Assembly (NCBI GenBank): GCA_963825635.1
Contig: CAWGTU010000001.1
Span: 620,001 to 684,000, forward strand
DNA from: JAOUEA01 sp963825635
GTDB taxonomy: Bacteria; Actinomycetota; UBA4738; HRBIN12
Direction of reading: 5' to 3'
DNA length: 64,000 bases
Position numbers and translations under genes: made by a program. Each line of letters starts with the position of its first letter. Positions within the stretch are counted from its first letter, which is position 1. Positions 25,032-33,580 of this stretch are shown one piece after another. The notes under the pieces were generated by a model that saw nothing but the letters and a program-made list of their open reading frames with translations, ran no database searches and was not told the DNA's origin.

Positions 25032-26782
25032 CCTTGATCTTCCGGTCGAGCCTCAGACCCGCTCGACTCGCCTTCCGACGATGGTGTCGCGGCTGTCGGC
25101 TCCTGCCTGATCGCTTCGAGGGCGGTGTCGACCGACGGATAGAAGTGGTCGCGGTCGAGCGTCTCGAACAACCCGTAGCGCAGGACCCGGTCCTTCAGGC
25201 GGTCACGCAGCTCCACGAACGCCACGTGCACCCCTTTCGCGTTGAGCTCGAGATCGAGCCGCTTCAGCATGTCGGCCGCCGTCACGTCGATGTCGGTGAT
25301 CGCCTCGCACTGCAACACGACCCACGCCGGGCTGCGGTGGTGGACGAGGTGGCGGACCTGCTGCCGGAAGATGCCCGCGTTCGCGAAGAAGAGCGGCGCC
25401 TCCCACCGGAACACGAGGACCCCGGGCTCCTCCTCGACGTCGTCGTAACGGTCGGTGTCGTGCCACCCATCGAGATCGGGAACGCGCCCGAGCACCTCGC
25501 CGTGCGGCCACCAGCTCCTGCGGAAGAACAGCAGGATCGAGAGGACCACGGCGATCAGGATGCCCTCGAGCACGCCGAACAGGATCACGCCGACCGACGC
25601 GATCAGCGAGATCCAGAACGCCGACCGGCGGACCCGCCAGAAGGCTCGAAGGATCGCCAAGTTCATCAGCGACAGGGCGGCCGCGATCACCACGGCGGCG
25701 AGCGCCGTATCGGGCAGGTCGGCGAGCAGCGTCGGGAAGAGGACGAGGAGCAGCACGACGATCCCCGCTCCGATCAGGCCGGTCACCTGGGTCTTCGATC
25801 CCGACTGCGCCGCCACCGCGGTCCGTGAACCGCTGGCGGAGATCGCGAACCCTTGGAACAGCCCCGCCGCGACGTTCGCCGACCCGATCCCGATCATCTC
25901 CTGGTTGGGGTCGATCTCGTCGCCGCGGGCCGCGGCGAAGCTCGTCGACGTGGCGATCGTGTCGGTCAGCGAGACCAACACGATGCCGACGGCCGCTGCC
26001 AACAGAGGACCGATGTCGCTCGCCGACGTCCACGGGAACGAGAGCGACGGGAGCCCTTGTGGCAATGCTCCGACCGTGCTCACATCGAGGTCGAACAGCG
26101 AGGTGGCCACGGTCGCCCCGATCACGGCGATCAGCACCGCCGGGATCTTCGTCGTGACCCGCGGTAATCCCAGGAGGACGAGGAGCGTCACGGTCCCCAG
26201 GATCAAGGTGGTGGTGTTCGTCTGATCCAGGTTCGAGAGGAACTCCTGCACCTCTTCTACGAAGCCGTCGGCCTCGGTCGAGAACCCGAACAGCTTCGGC
26301 AACTGCCCCACGATGATCGTGATCGCGAGCCCGTTCATGTACCCGACCTGGACCTCCTTCGAGAGGAGGTCCGCGACGAAGCCGAGCTTGGCGAGACCGA
26401 GTCCGATCTCGATCCCGCCGACGATCAGCGCCAGCATCCCCGCGAGTACGATCGCGGTCGCCGGATCTCCGCCCGCGAGGGGAACGATCGCCGCGAAGAT
26501 CAGGGGCGAGACCGACGAGTCCGGCCCCAGGACGAGGATCCGCGACGGGCCCATGAGGGCGTACCCGATGAGACACGCGATCGTCGTGTAGAGACCGGTC
26601 TCCGGAGGGAGCCCGGCGAGTTCCGCGTAGGCCATGCCTTGAGGCACGAGGATCGCGGCGAGCACGATGCCGGCGATCAGGTCGGGCCGCAGCCACGTGC
26701 CCCGGTACGTCCGGAGCATCGTGATCCCTGGGACCCAACGGACGAACCCGGTCGGTGCGGCAGCCTTCTGCTCGGTCGCCAT
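25028..26782 (-). CDS. SulP-family anion transporter with STAS domain (2)
   Basis: A 584-residue permease. DLIAGIVLAAILVPQGMAYAELAGLPPETGLYT is the SulP signature, and about 11 helices run to residue 415. A STAS domain spans about 445-560 (FRWEAPLFFANAGIFRQQV, then AITDIDVTAADMLKRL with Thr at the usual Ser position). Distinct from the SulP at 11182, so not a recent duplication. The start follows the diacylglycerol-kinase-like gene by 24 bp and the end overlaps the MFS gene: one transcription unit. The substrate (sulfate, bicarbonate or other anion) is unknown. Confidence 0.92.
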   Translation of the reverse strand: MATEQKAAAPTGFVRWVPGITMLRTYRGTWLRPDLIAGIVLAAILVPQGMAYAELAGLPPETGLYTTIACLIGYALMGPSRILVLGPDSSVSPLIFAAIVPLAGGDPATAIVLAGMLALIVGGIEIGLGLAKLGFVADLLSKEVQVGYMNGLAITIIVGQLPKLFGFSTEADGFVEEVQEFLSNLDQTNTTTLILGTVTLLVLLGLPRVTTKIPAVLIAVIGATVATSLFDLDVSTVGALPQGLPSLSFPWTSASDIGPLLAAAVGIVLVSLTDTIATSTSFAAARGDEIDPNQEMIGIGSANVAAGLFQGFAISASGSRTAVAAQSGSKTQVTGLIGAGIVVLLLVLFPTLLADLPDTALAAVVIAAALSLMNLAILRAFWRVRRSAFWISLIASVGVILFGVLEGILIAVVLSILLFFRRSWWPHGEVLGRVPDLDGWHDTDRYDDVEEEPGVLVFRWEAPLFFANAGIFRQQVRHLVHHRSPAWVVLQCEAITDIDVTAADMLKRLDLELNAKGVHVAFVELRDRLKDRVLRYGLFETLDRDHFYPSVDTALEAIRQEPTAATPSSEGESSGSEARPEDQG

Positions 26783-26806
26783 CGCCCTACACCTCCCGCA
26801 TCGCGA

Positions 26807-28189
26807 TCAGGTCCCGAGCCGGGACGGGCGTCCGAGCACGACACCCCACAGCTCACGGGCCTCGGCGCGCCAGCCGATCGAGCGAGCCGCGGGCGAGTAG
26901 CCGATCGCGTGCTTCGGCAGCCGCACCCGCACGGGGTTCGGCCTGATCGAGAACCTCAGGGGAGGATCCATCACCTCGGTCTCGCCGTCGAGCCCGATCT
27001 CGATCGGCCCGTCGGACATGACCTCGAACGTGGGCGTCGCCCACGACGACAATCCCTCGAAGCGATCGGGGTGTCCCGTCGCGAGCGCGGCGAGGAAGGC
27101 CGCCGCCCCGCCCTTGGGTCCCAGCACGAGCGCGACCACGCCGAGGGTCTGGGTGTCGAGCCGGGGCCGGCTGCCCATGCCGCGCGCCGTTACCCCGTAG
27201 GGGTTGTTCGAGATCTGGATCAGGTGCGCACCCCGCTGCTCTCGGCCGTCGGCCCCCTCGAACCGCAGGTCGAACGGTTCGGTCTGCGGCCCGAGCACCT
27301 GCGGCAGGGTCGCGAGGGTCGTGTCGACCTTCGCGTCCCGGTACTCGGGGGAGCGGACGATCGCCGCGTACAGGCCGAGGGAGACGTTGTTCACGAACAC
27401 GCTCCCGTTCACGTCGGCCAGGTCCATCGTGCGTTCGACGGCCTCGCCGTACGCGTCGAGCGCGCCGACGACGTCCTCGCGGTCGAGGCCGAGGTCGAGC
27501 GCCAGGTGGTTGCGGGTGCCGGCGGGCACGACGACCATCGGGAGCCCGAACTCGGCGGCGACGGTGCCGACCATCGCCTGGGAACCGTCACCGCCGGCCA
27601 TGCCGAGCACGTCGACCTCGCCGGTCGCGGCCTTGTCTCGCACGACCTGGAGCCAGTCCATCCCGGGCCCCAAAACGATCGGTTCGATGCCGCGGCGCTC
27701 GCACTCCTCGACCAGGTGGAACCGCTCGGCCTTGCCGCCGCCGGACTTGAGGTTCATGAAGAGCACGCCGCGTTCGGCCGCCGGCACCGGTGTGCCCGGC
27801 GTCTCGCTCTGCTTCAACGCCGCGAGGGTGTTGCCGAGGGCGTACTTCGCGAGGGCGACGGCGGCGACCAGCGCAGCGATCCTGACGGCGATCGAGATGC
27901 CGAGGGAGCCCTCCGCGTTCACGAGACTGACGATCAGGGCGACGACCGCCACCCCGGCCACGACGGTCGCGATCACGCGGCGGGTGCCGGCCCTCGTGAG
28001 CGCGATCCAGCCAGCGCCGACGGTCACGGTAAGGAGGAACAGCTCGGCGATCACGCGGAGCGGATCGTCGACGAGACGGACGAGCGTGCCGACCACGACG
28101 GCCAGGATGATGAGCAGCGCCGCGATCGCCGCCAGGCGTCGCCGGCCCCGATGCGTTCCCTGCGAAGTCGCGCCCGGCTGGGTCGACAT
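26807..28189 (-). CDS. Diacylglycerol-kinase-like lipid kinase with N-terminal membrane helices
   Basis: A 460-residue protein. About four N-terminal helices (LAAIAALLIILAVVVGTLV, VIAELFLLTVTVGAGWIAL, VIATVVAGVAVVALIVSLV, IAVRIAALVAAVALAKYAL), then a DAGK catalytic domain from residue about 135: FMNLKSGGGKAERF (nucleotide loop), VLGMAGGDGSQAMV (the GGDG motif) and PAGTRNHLALDLGL. The C-terminal beta-sandwich (SDGPIEIGLDGETEVMDPPLRFSIRPN) is typical. Such kinases phosphorylate diacylglycerol or related lipids. It is first gene of the operon with SulP and MFS. An operator-like site lies 66 bp upstream. Confidence 0.9.
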   Translation of the reverse strand: MSTQPGATSQGTHRGRRRLAAIAALLIILAVVVGTLVRLVDDPLRVIAELFLLTVTVGAGWIALTRAGTRRVIATVVAGVAVVALIVSLVNAEGSLGISIAVRIAALVAAVALAKYALGNTLAALKQSETPGTPVPAAERGVLFMNLKSGGGKAERFHLVEECERRGIEPIVLGPGMDWLQVVRDKAATGEVDVLGMAGGDGSQAMVGTVAAEFGLPMVVVPAGTRNHLALDLGLDREDVVGALDAYGEAVERTMDLADVNGSVFVNNVSLGLYAAIVRSPEYRDAKVDTTLATLPQVLGPQTEPFDLRFEGADGREQRGAHLIQISNNPYGVTARGMGSRPRLDTQTLGVVALVLGPKGGAAAFLAALATGHPDRFEGLSSWATPTFEVMSDGPIEIGLDGETEVMDPPLRFSIRPNPVRVRLPKHAIGYSPAARSIGWRAEARELWGVVLGRPSRLGT

Positions 28190-28254
28190 GCCCTCCCCCT
28201 CAGCTCCCCTGGTTCTCGCAGGGTCACGCTATCCAGTCGGGCGCGACCCTGCAT

Positions 28255-28271
28255 TCATGCGTTGTGGGTGA
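28255..28271. promoter_or_regulatory. Operator-like site, N5 type, left half imperfect
   Basis: TCATGC-GTTGT-GGGTGA. The right half is perfect and the left has two changes. It sits 66 bp before the diacylglycerol-kinase operon (start 28189) and 180 bp before the divergent DUF7144-like gene. Its flank GGGTGAATCTC matches the flank of the perfect site at 40534-40550 read from the other side. Confidence 0.5.
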
Positions 28272-28451
28272 ATCTCGCCGAGCGAACCTTTCGCCGTTGC
28301 ACCACTCGGAGAGATGGCGAGTCGGTCCCGAGCGTTCTGGACCATCCGGCCTCCTCGGGGCCGGTCCCGCCGGTCTACGTTGGCGGTGGTTCCGTCCGGC
28401 CCACGCGCTGACGGGCCGGACCCGCCGGATCGATCCGAAAGGAGGCGGGAG

Positions 28452-28871
28452 ATGGCCACCAGCACCGTCAAGCCGTACGTGGTCACGGATGACACCGTGA
28501 CCCCACGGTTGGAGACGCGGTCGGGCTGGGTCACGTTCGCAGGGATCGTCTCGTTGATGGGGGCCGTGGCGAGCTTCTTCTGGGGGCTCGCCGCCCTCGA
28601 CACGAAGAGCTACCTGGACGAGACCGGTCTGCTCTACAGCAACCTCGAGACCTGGGGTTGGGTCGCGCTCGGCTGGAGCGCCTTGCTGGTCTTCGGCGGC
28701 ATCATGCTGCTCGCCCGGACCCGATCGGGCCCGGTGATCGGCATCGTGCTCGCGTCGATCAGCATCATCTTCTGGCTGTTCGCGCTGCCCGTGATGCCGC
28801 TGTACGCGATGACCGTGATCATGATCGACGTACTCGTGATCTACGGGCTCGCGACGCGTCCCATCGAGTAG
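28452..28871 (+). CDS. DUF7144-like four-helix membrane protein
   Basis: A 139-residue protein with four membrane helices: WVTFAGIVSLMGAVASFFWGL, WGWVALGWSALLVFGGIMLLA, VIGIVLASISIIFWLFALPVM and YAMTVIMIDVLVIYGLATRP. The order and motifs (TWGWV, then R-x-G-P-V-I-G, then the final MID-x-x-V-I-x-GL) match the DUF7144 proteins at 41956 and 54826. No function is established. A ribosome binding site (AAAGGAGGCGG) precedes ATG 28452. Confidence 0.82.
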   Translation: MATSTVKPYVVTDDTVTPRLETRSGWVTFAGIVSLMGAVASFFWGLAALDTKSYLDETGLLYSNLETWGWVALGWSALLVFGGIMLLARTRSGPVIGIVLASISIIFWLFALPVMPLYAMTVIMIDVLVIYGLATRPIE

Positions 28872-29041
28872 TCGAGCGCGGTGCGGCGTGCGCTCGACGC
28901 ACGGCGGGCACTCCGATCGGGTGCCCGCCGCGGCATGCGTGGAGTGCCGAGGGGTGAGACCCTCTCGGTCAATCACCTCATCCGCAGGATGGAGGGCCTC
29001 GGGGCGAGAACTACGGTGGGGCTGACCGGGAGGTGTGCGGC

Positions 29042-29875
29042 ATGTCCGAAACGAAGAAGAAGGAAGCGGCGTCGTCGGCGGGGGCATCCGAGACGTCCCC
29101 GAAGAAGATGAAGCGCAAGAAGTACGAGCGGGAGATGCGGCGCCTGCACGGCGAGCTCGTCGCGATGCAGGAGTGGGTCAAGTCGTCGGGCGCCAAGATC
29201 TGCATCGCGTTCGAGGGACGTGACACCGCGGGGAAGGGAGGCACGATCAAGCGGATCACCGAGCGGGTGAGTCCGCGCGTCTTCCGGGTGGTCGCCCTGC
29301 CGGCCCCGACGGAGCGTGAGAAGACACAGATGTACGTGCAGCGGTACGCGCCGCATTTCCCCGCCGCGGGTGAGGTCGTGATCTTCGACCGCAGCTGGTA
29401 CAACCGCGCCGGCGTCGAGCCGGTGATGGGCTTCTGCACGCCCGAACAGTCGGAGCGCTTCCTCGAGCAGGTACCGATGTTCGAGAAGGCGATGGTCGAC
29501 TCCGGGATCCTGCTGCTGAAGTACTGGCTCGAGGTCGGACCCGACGAGCAGACCCGGCGACTCGAGAGCCGCATCGACGATCCGCGGAAGGTCTGGAAGC
29601 TCTCGGACATGGATCTGAAGTCCTACGGTCGTTGGTACGACTACTCTCGGGCCCGCGATGCGATGTTCGCCGCGACCGACAGCGCGTGGGCGCCCTGGTA
29701 CGTCGCGCGCACCGACGACAAGAAGCGGGGTCGCCTCAACATCATCAGCCACCTGCTGAGCCAGGTCCCGTACGAGCCGATGGCCCCACTGGACGTGGAG
29801 CTGCCGACGCGTCAGGCGGCCGATGGCTACGAGGAGCCGAACCTCCCGCTCCGGCACATCCCGACGCCGTTCTGA
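29042..29875 (+). CDS. ppk2: Polyphosphate kinase 2
   Basis: A 277-residue PPK2 (class I/II single-domain). Walker A FEGRDTAGKGGTIKRI is at 57-71, FRVVALPAPTEREKTQMYVQRY follows, the Walker B/lid segment VVIFDRSWYNRAGVEPVMGF has Asp116, and the late KVWKLSDMDLKSYGRWYDYSRARDAMF is diagnostic. The enzyme phosphorylates nucleoside di- or monophosphates using polyphosphate. A lysine-rich N-tail of 30 residues precedes the domain. GGGAGG lies 8 to 13 bases before ATG 29042. With DUF501-Ppx in the same window, polyphosphate turnover is represented twice. Confidence 0.95.
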   Translation: MSETKKKEAASSAGASETSPKKMKRKKYEREMRRLHGELVAMQEWVKSSGAKICIAFEGRDTAGKGGTIKRITERVSPRVFRVVALPAPTEREKTQMYVQRYAPHFPAAGEVVIFDRSWYNRAGVEPVMGFCTPEQSERFLEQVPMFEKAMVDSGILLLKYWLEVGPDEQTRRLESRIDDPRKVWKLSDMDLKSYGRWYDYSRARDAMFAATDSAWAPWYVARTDDKKRGRLNIISHLLSQVPYEPMAPLDVELPTRQAADGYEEPNLPLRHIPTPF

Positions 29876-29878
29876 CGG

Positions 29879-30343
29879 TCACCCTGCGTCGTAGAGGTCG
29901 ACCTGCTCGGTGTCGGTCATCTCGAGGGTGACTCTCGCGCGAGCCACGTCATCCGACGTGCCGTGCACGCAGACCAGGTAGCGACCCTCGGTGAGGTCTT
30001 CCTCGTAGTCGGGTATGCGCTCCTCGGATGCACCGGCCTCGGCGAGGATGCCGAGTCCTCCACCCGCGACGGCCCCGACCGCACCGGCGGCCAGGGCGCC
30101 CCCCATCACGATCGGTCCGCCGGGGATAACCCAGAGCACGACCCCGGCGATGCCGCCCAGCACCGCGCCTCGGCCCGCCCCGCGGGCCGTCGCGCTCTGT
30201 CCGCCTTCCAGGGCAGCCGCCTCGTCTTCGTGCTCGCCGACGCCTACGACCGAGGCCTGCTCGAGCGTGATGCCGGCCTCGCCGAGCGACGCCAGGGCGA
30301 GCTGCGCCTGCTCGTCGGTCTCGTAGACCGCGACGATCATCAT
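29879..30343 (-). CDS. Glycine-rich membrane-associated protein (DUF1269-like)
   Basis: A 154-residue protein. IVAVYETDEQAQLALASLGEAGITLEQASVVGVGE is a beta-alpha-beta unit like general stress protein 17M. A glycine-zipper hairpin follows (GAGRGAVLGGIAGVVLWVIPGGPIVMGGALAAGAVGAVAGGGLG), then a second alpha/beta unit (RYLVCVHGTSDDVARARVTLEMT). The same architecture forms the N-terminus of the sulfatase at 44128. Its two ATGs overlap the stop of the preceding gene (ATGATGA at 30343), indicating translational coupling. Confidence 0.78.
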   Translation of the reverse strand: MMIVAVYETDEQAQLALASLGEAGITLEQASVVGVGEHEDEAAALEGGQSATARGAGRGAVLGGIAGVVLWVIPGGPIVMGGALAAGAVGAVAGGGLGILAEAGASEERIPDYEEDLTEGRYLVCVHGTSDDVARARVTLEMTDTEQVDLYDAG

Positions 30344-30603
30344 CGCCGGAGATCCCCGGCGATCAGCGCTCGAGCCTGCCGCCGGGCGGTGCGGATCGCG
30401 AGGATCGGCACGAAGGTCCGCACGGGCGCACCCTCGTATCGCGAGAGGGAGACCGTGGCCAGTCGTCGGATGTCGTCGGGACCGAGGAGGTCGGAGAACT
30501 CCGCCTCGAGTTCTCGCTCGACCATCCCCATGTGCTCGCCGACGAACGGCTCCGCGGCATCGACGATCACTGGCTCCGTGCGGGTCTCGATCTGTATCGC
30601 CAC
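30340..30603 (-). CDS. Three-helix-bundle dimerization-domain protein
   Basis: An 87-residue protein. VERELEAEFSDLLGPDDIRRLATVSLSRYEGAPVRTFVPILAIRTARRQARALI matches the small actinobacterial three-helix-bundle dimerization family, recognisable by the acidic helix, short turn, and FVPxLxxRxAR end. The role is unknown; relatives often sit beside stress genes. An operator-like site lies 64 bp upstream (30667-30683), and the next gene is translationally coupled. Confidence 0.75.
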   Translation of the reverse strand: MAIQIETRTEPVIVDAAEPFVGEHMGMVERELEAEFSDLLGPDDIRRLATVSLSRYEGAPVRTFVPILAIRTARRQARALIAGDLRR

Positions 30604-30666
30604 GACTCGTCACCTCCTCAGGGAGATCGGGTACACGCATGTGAACCGGCGGTGCCGAGGGAGACA

Positions 30667-30683
30667 TCATCCATTCGAGGTGA
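30667..30683. promoter_or_regulatory. Operator-like site, N5 type
   Basis: TCATCC-ATTCG-AGGTGA, flanked by A and T to extend the symmetry (ATCATCC...AGGTGAT). One change in each half from the consensus. Located 64 bp before the gene at 30603, within the range of the perfect sites. Confidence 0.5.
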
Positions 30684-30695
30684 TTGTCGTCGCGG

Positions 30696-32114
30696 TCAGA
30701 TCCCTTCCACCGCCTCGATCCGCCCCGACCGGACCGCTTCCACGAACCCGGCGTAGTCCCGCTCGTTCTGGTCGGCGTAGCGCACGGCGAAGTCGGTCAT
30801 CGCCCGATCGAACCGGTCACTCGACCCGAGGTACGCAGCGATCGCCACCGCGTCTCCCGATCGGGCGTGGGCCCTGGCGAGCGTCCATCCGCAGACACGG
30901 GCGTAATACGTCATCGCCTGTGGATCCTGCTCCTCGATGACGGCCGATCCCTTCATGTCTCGCAGCTGGCGCCAGTAGTAGAAGATGTCGTCGCGGACGC
31001 CCTTCGTCCAGCCGAGGAAGATGTCGCTGGCCGCCTGCATCATCCGCTGGCCCTGCACGACCCGTTCGCCCGGCTGGCGGAACCGGCTCTTCGGCAGGTG
31101 GTCCTCGAGGACCGACCTCGTCGCCTGCTTCACCTGCAGGAAGAGCGGGTCCTCGTCGTCGCGACCGCGGAACAATGCGATCCAGGCACGCGTGCCCACG
31201 CTCCCCACGCCCACGACCTTGCGTGCGACGTCGACCAGCTCGTATCGCTCGAGCAGGTGGCGTCGATCGTCGGGCAGGGTCGACCGGTAGGCGCGGAGCA
31301 GGCTGTGCAGTCCCGCCTGGACCTCGTCGTCTGAGACCGAGACCCCGAACGTCGATGTCAGATCCCGCAGGGGCACGATCACTGGGGGGTCGCTCACGAT
31401 CCGACGCTGCCCGTCGCTCACCTCGGTCAACTTCGAGAGGGCTTGGACGCTGTCCTTCGTCCGCGCCTTCGCGAGGGCCTTCTCGGCCCTCGAGGCGGCC
31501 TTCTGCCGATGCTTCTTCGCGCTCGCGATGCCCCGCGCGATCACCTCATCCGCATCGAGTCGCGAGTACCACACGTCGAGCGTGCGCATCTGCGCGAAGT
31601 CGGCCATCGCCTCGCGGTACGCGCCGACCGATCTCGAGGCGACGCTCCGCGCGTCGGCATCGGAGAAGCCGTTGTCGCGGGCCGCGACCACGAAGCTCGC
31701 GGACAGCCGGGCCACGTCGTACTCGAAAGGCCCCGGGAGCGTCTCGTCGAAGTCGTTGAGGTCGAACAGCAGGATGCGCTCGGGCGAGGCGTAGACGCCG
31801 AAGTTCGACAGATGCGCGTCGCCGCACAACTGGACGTCGAGCCCGGCGCGAGGGATCGTCGCCAGGTCGGCTGCCATGATCTTCGCCCCGCCCCGGTAGA
31901 ACGTGAACGGCGACACCATCATGCGTCCGTGACGCACCGGCACGAGGTCGGGCTCCCGGGTCGTGTCCTGCTCCTCGAGCAGCGCGACCGGGTCGGGTCG
32001 GTCGGTGGCGGGTTCCCAGCCTTCGAGGTTGGAGCGGGGCATGCGCTTGCGTGCGGCCTTGCCGACGTCACGGCGTTCTTCGAGTGTGGGGTGCGAGACC
32101 TTGCCTGTCGCCAT
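30696..32114 (-). CDS. DUF2252 family protein
   Basis: A 472-residue protein typical of DUF2252, a kinase-fold-like family of unknown activity: PFTFYRGGAKIMAADLA, LCGDAHLSNFGVYASPERILLFDLNDFDETLPGPFEYDVARLSAS (HLSNFG and DLNDFD correspond to catalytic and metal loops of aminoglycoside-phosphotransferase folds), and later YYWRQLRDMKGSAVIEEQDP. Length is usual. The substrate is unknown. Divergent from the Na+/H+ antiporter, with two operator-like sites between. Confidence 0.9.
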   Translation of the reverse strand: MATGKVSHPTLEERRDVGKAARKRMPRSNLEGWEPATDRPDPVALLEEQDTTREPDLVPVRHGRMMVSPFTFYRGGAKIMAADLATIPRAGLDVQLCGDAHLSNFGVYASPERILLFDLNDFDETLPGPFEYDVARLSASFVVAARDNGFSDADARSVASRSVGAYREAMADFAQMRTLDVWYSRLDADEVIARGIASAKKHRQKAASRAEKALAKARTKDSVQALSKLTEVSDGQRRIVSDPPVIVPLRDLTSTFGVSVSDDEVQAGLHSLLRAYRSTLPDDRRHLLERYELVDVARKVVGVGSVGTRAWIALFRGRDDEDPLFLQVKQATRSVLEDHLPKSRFRQPGERVVQGQRMMQAASDIFLGWTKGVRDDIFYYWRQLRDMKGSAVIEEQDPQAMTYYARVCGWTLARAHARSGDAVAIAAYLGSSDRFDRAMTDFAVRYADQNERDYAGFVEAVRSGRIEAVEGI

Positions 32115-32186
32115 CGGGGGCCACCTTCCTCGTGCGCCAACGAACCCTAGCGCGGTCCATGGTTGCACCGCCAGGGGAACTGCGCC

Positions 32187-32203
32187 TCATCCGATGTGGG
32201 GGA
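32187..32203. promoter_or_regulatory. Operator-like site, N5 type (first of a tandem pair)
   Basis: TCATCC-GATGT-GGGGGA, one change per half. It lies 73 bp before the DUF2252 gene (start 32114). The next site begins 31 bp away, about three helical turns. Confidence 0.5.
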
Positions 32204-32217
32204 AGGACCCCTCGGTC

Positions 32218-32234
32218 TCATACCCATCGGGTGA
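32218..32234. promoter_or_regulatory. Operator-like site, N5 type (second of a tandem pair)
   Basis: TCATAC-CCATC-GGGTGA, right half perfect, left half with two changes. It lies 63 bp before the Na+/H+ antiporter (start 32297). The pair is placed to serve the two divergent genes. Confidence 0.5.
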
Positions 32235-32296
32235 TGTGCGGTCGAACCTCCCCGCGTAGATTCCGTGTGGGTCCACGCGCGAGGGAGCGAGATCGC

Positions 32297-33580
32297 ATGA
32301 GCGGAACGATGGTCCTGCTGGTGATCTTCGCGGCGTACGCGCTGCTCGCCCGCAGGATGGACCGGCTGCTCATCAGCGGACCGATGGTGTTCGTGGCGGC
32401 GGGACTCGTGCTCGGGCCCGAGGGCGCGGGACTGCTCGAGCTCTCGCTCGACAGCGAGGTGGTCCTCACCTTCACGGAGATCACCCTCGCTGCCCTGCTG
32501 TTCGCCGACGCGAGCACGGTGCCGATCCGCGCGGTCGAAGGCGATGCCGGCGTGCCAGGACGGCTCTTGAGCGTCGGGCTCCTGCTCACGATCGCCGCCG
32601 GTGCGGTGCTGGGGGCGCTCGTCGCCCCGGAGCTTGGTTGGGCAGGCGCGGCCCTCATCGCCGCGGTCCTCGCCCCGACCGACGCCGCGTTGGGCATGGC
32701 GGTCGTGACGGATGCGGCGGTGCCGGTGCGCATCCGTCGAGCCCTGAACATCGAGAGTGGGCTGAACGACGGCATCGCCACACCGTTCGTGACTGTGTTC
32801 CTCGCGGCCGTGCTGAGCGAGGAGGGGCTCGAGGGTGGCTCGTGGGCGCTCGACGCCTTCGTCGACATCGGGCTCGCGATCCTCACCGCGGTGGTCGTCG
32901 GAGGGCTCGGCGGCCGACTCCTCTCGATGGCAGCGCGCCGTGGCTGGACCTCCCGGTCCTCCGAACAGCTCTGCGTCGTGTCCTTCGCCGTCCTCGCCTA
33001 CGTCGGGGCGGTCGAGATCGGCGGGAACGGGTTCGTGAGCGCGTTCACGGCCGGTCTCGTCTTCGGCGCCGTCGCTCGGGATCGCCGTGATGCGATCGGG
33101 TTCACGGAGGACGCCTCGATGTTCGCTTCGTTCCTCGTGTGGGTCATCTTCGGCGCCTCGTTCGTTGGCCCGGTGCTGGCCGGTTCCCTCGACGGCACGG
33201 CCGTCGTCTACGCGATCGTGAGCCTGACGCTCGTCCGCATGGTGCCGGTCGCGATCGCGCTGGTGGGGAAGGGATTCCGCGGGGAGACGGTCGCCTTCAT
33301 GGGGTGGTTCGGTCCGCGCGGTCTCGCGTCGGTCGTGTTCACGCTGATCGCCCTCGAGGAGCTGCATGGCACCCCGCTCGAGGACCCGCTGATGGGCATC
33401 GCGACCTGGACGATCCTGCTCTCGGTGATCCTGCACGGGGTCACCGCGCATCCACTTGCGCGCGCGTACGGAGGTCGGATCCGCGCGGGCGACCCGACGG
33501 CGCCGGAGCTCGTCGAGGTGGCCGAGCCCCACGTGCGGCGGCATCTCCTGCGCCGGACGCAGGAGGTGCCCACTCCCTAG
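32297..33580 (+). CDS. Na+/H+ antiporter-like CPA1 transporter
   Basis: A 427-residue CPA1-type antiporter with about 12 helices. LILFADAS-like segment LAALLFADASTVPI, AAVLAPTDAALGMAVV (the conserved PTD of CPA1), LNIESGLNDGIATPFVTVFLA (the ESxxND motif with the ion-binding Asp) and GWFGPRGLASVVFTLIAL (GPRG motif) are present. It would exchange external H+ for internal Na+ or K+. ATG 32297 follows a GAGGGAGCGAGA purine-rich site. Its stop TAG overlaps the convergent K+ channel stop in a shared CTAG. Confidence 0.93.
   Translation: MSGTMVLLVIFAAYALLARRMDRLLISGPMVFVAAGLVLGPEGAGLLELSLDSEVVLTFTEITLAALLFADASTVPIRAVEGDAGVPGRLLSVGLLLTIAAGAVLGALVAPELGWAGAALIAAVLAPTDAALGMAVVTDAAVPVRIRRALNIESGLNDGIATPFVTVFLAAVLSEEGLEGGSWALDAFVDIGLAILTAVVVGGLGGRLLSMAARRGWTSRSSEQLCVVSFAVLAYVGAVEIGGNGFVSAFTAGLVFGAVARDRRDAIGFTEDASMFASFLVWVIFGASFVGPVLAGSLDGTAVVYAIVSLTLVRMVPVAIALVGKGFRGETVAFMGWFGPRGLASVVFTLIALEELHGTPLEDPLMGIATWTILLSVILHGVTAHPLARAYGGRIRAGDPTAPELVEVAEPHVRRHLLRRTQEVPTP

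Noticed and set aside
28973..28993. TCATCC-GCA-GGATGGA before ppk2
   Set aside because: An inverted repeat exists, but the spacer and right half do not fit the operator family.
29254..29268. TCACCG-N3-GGGTGA in the ppk2 gene
   Set aside because: Spacer of three is not used by other sites, and it lies in conserved coding sequence.
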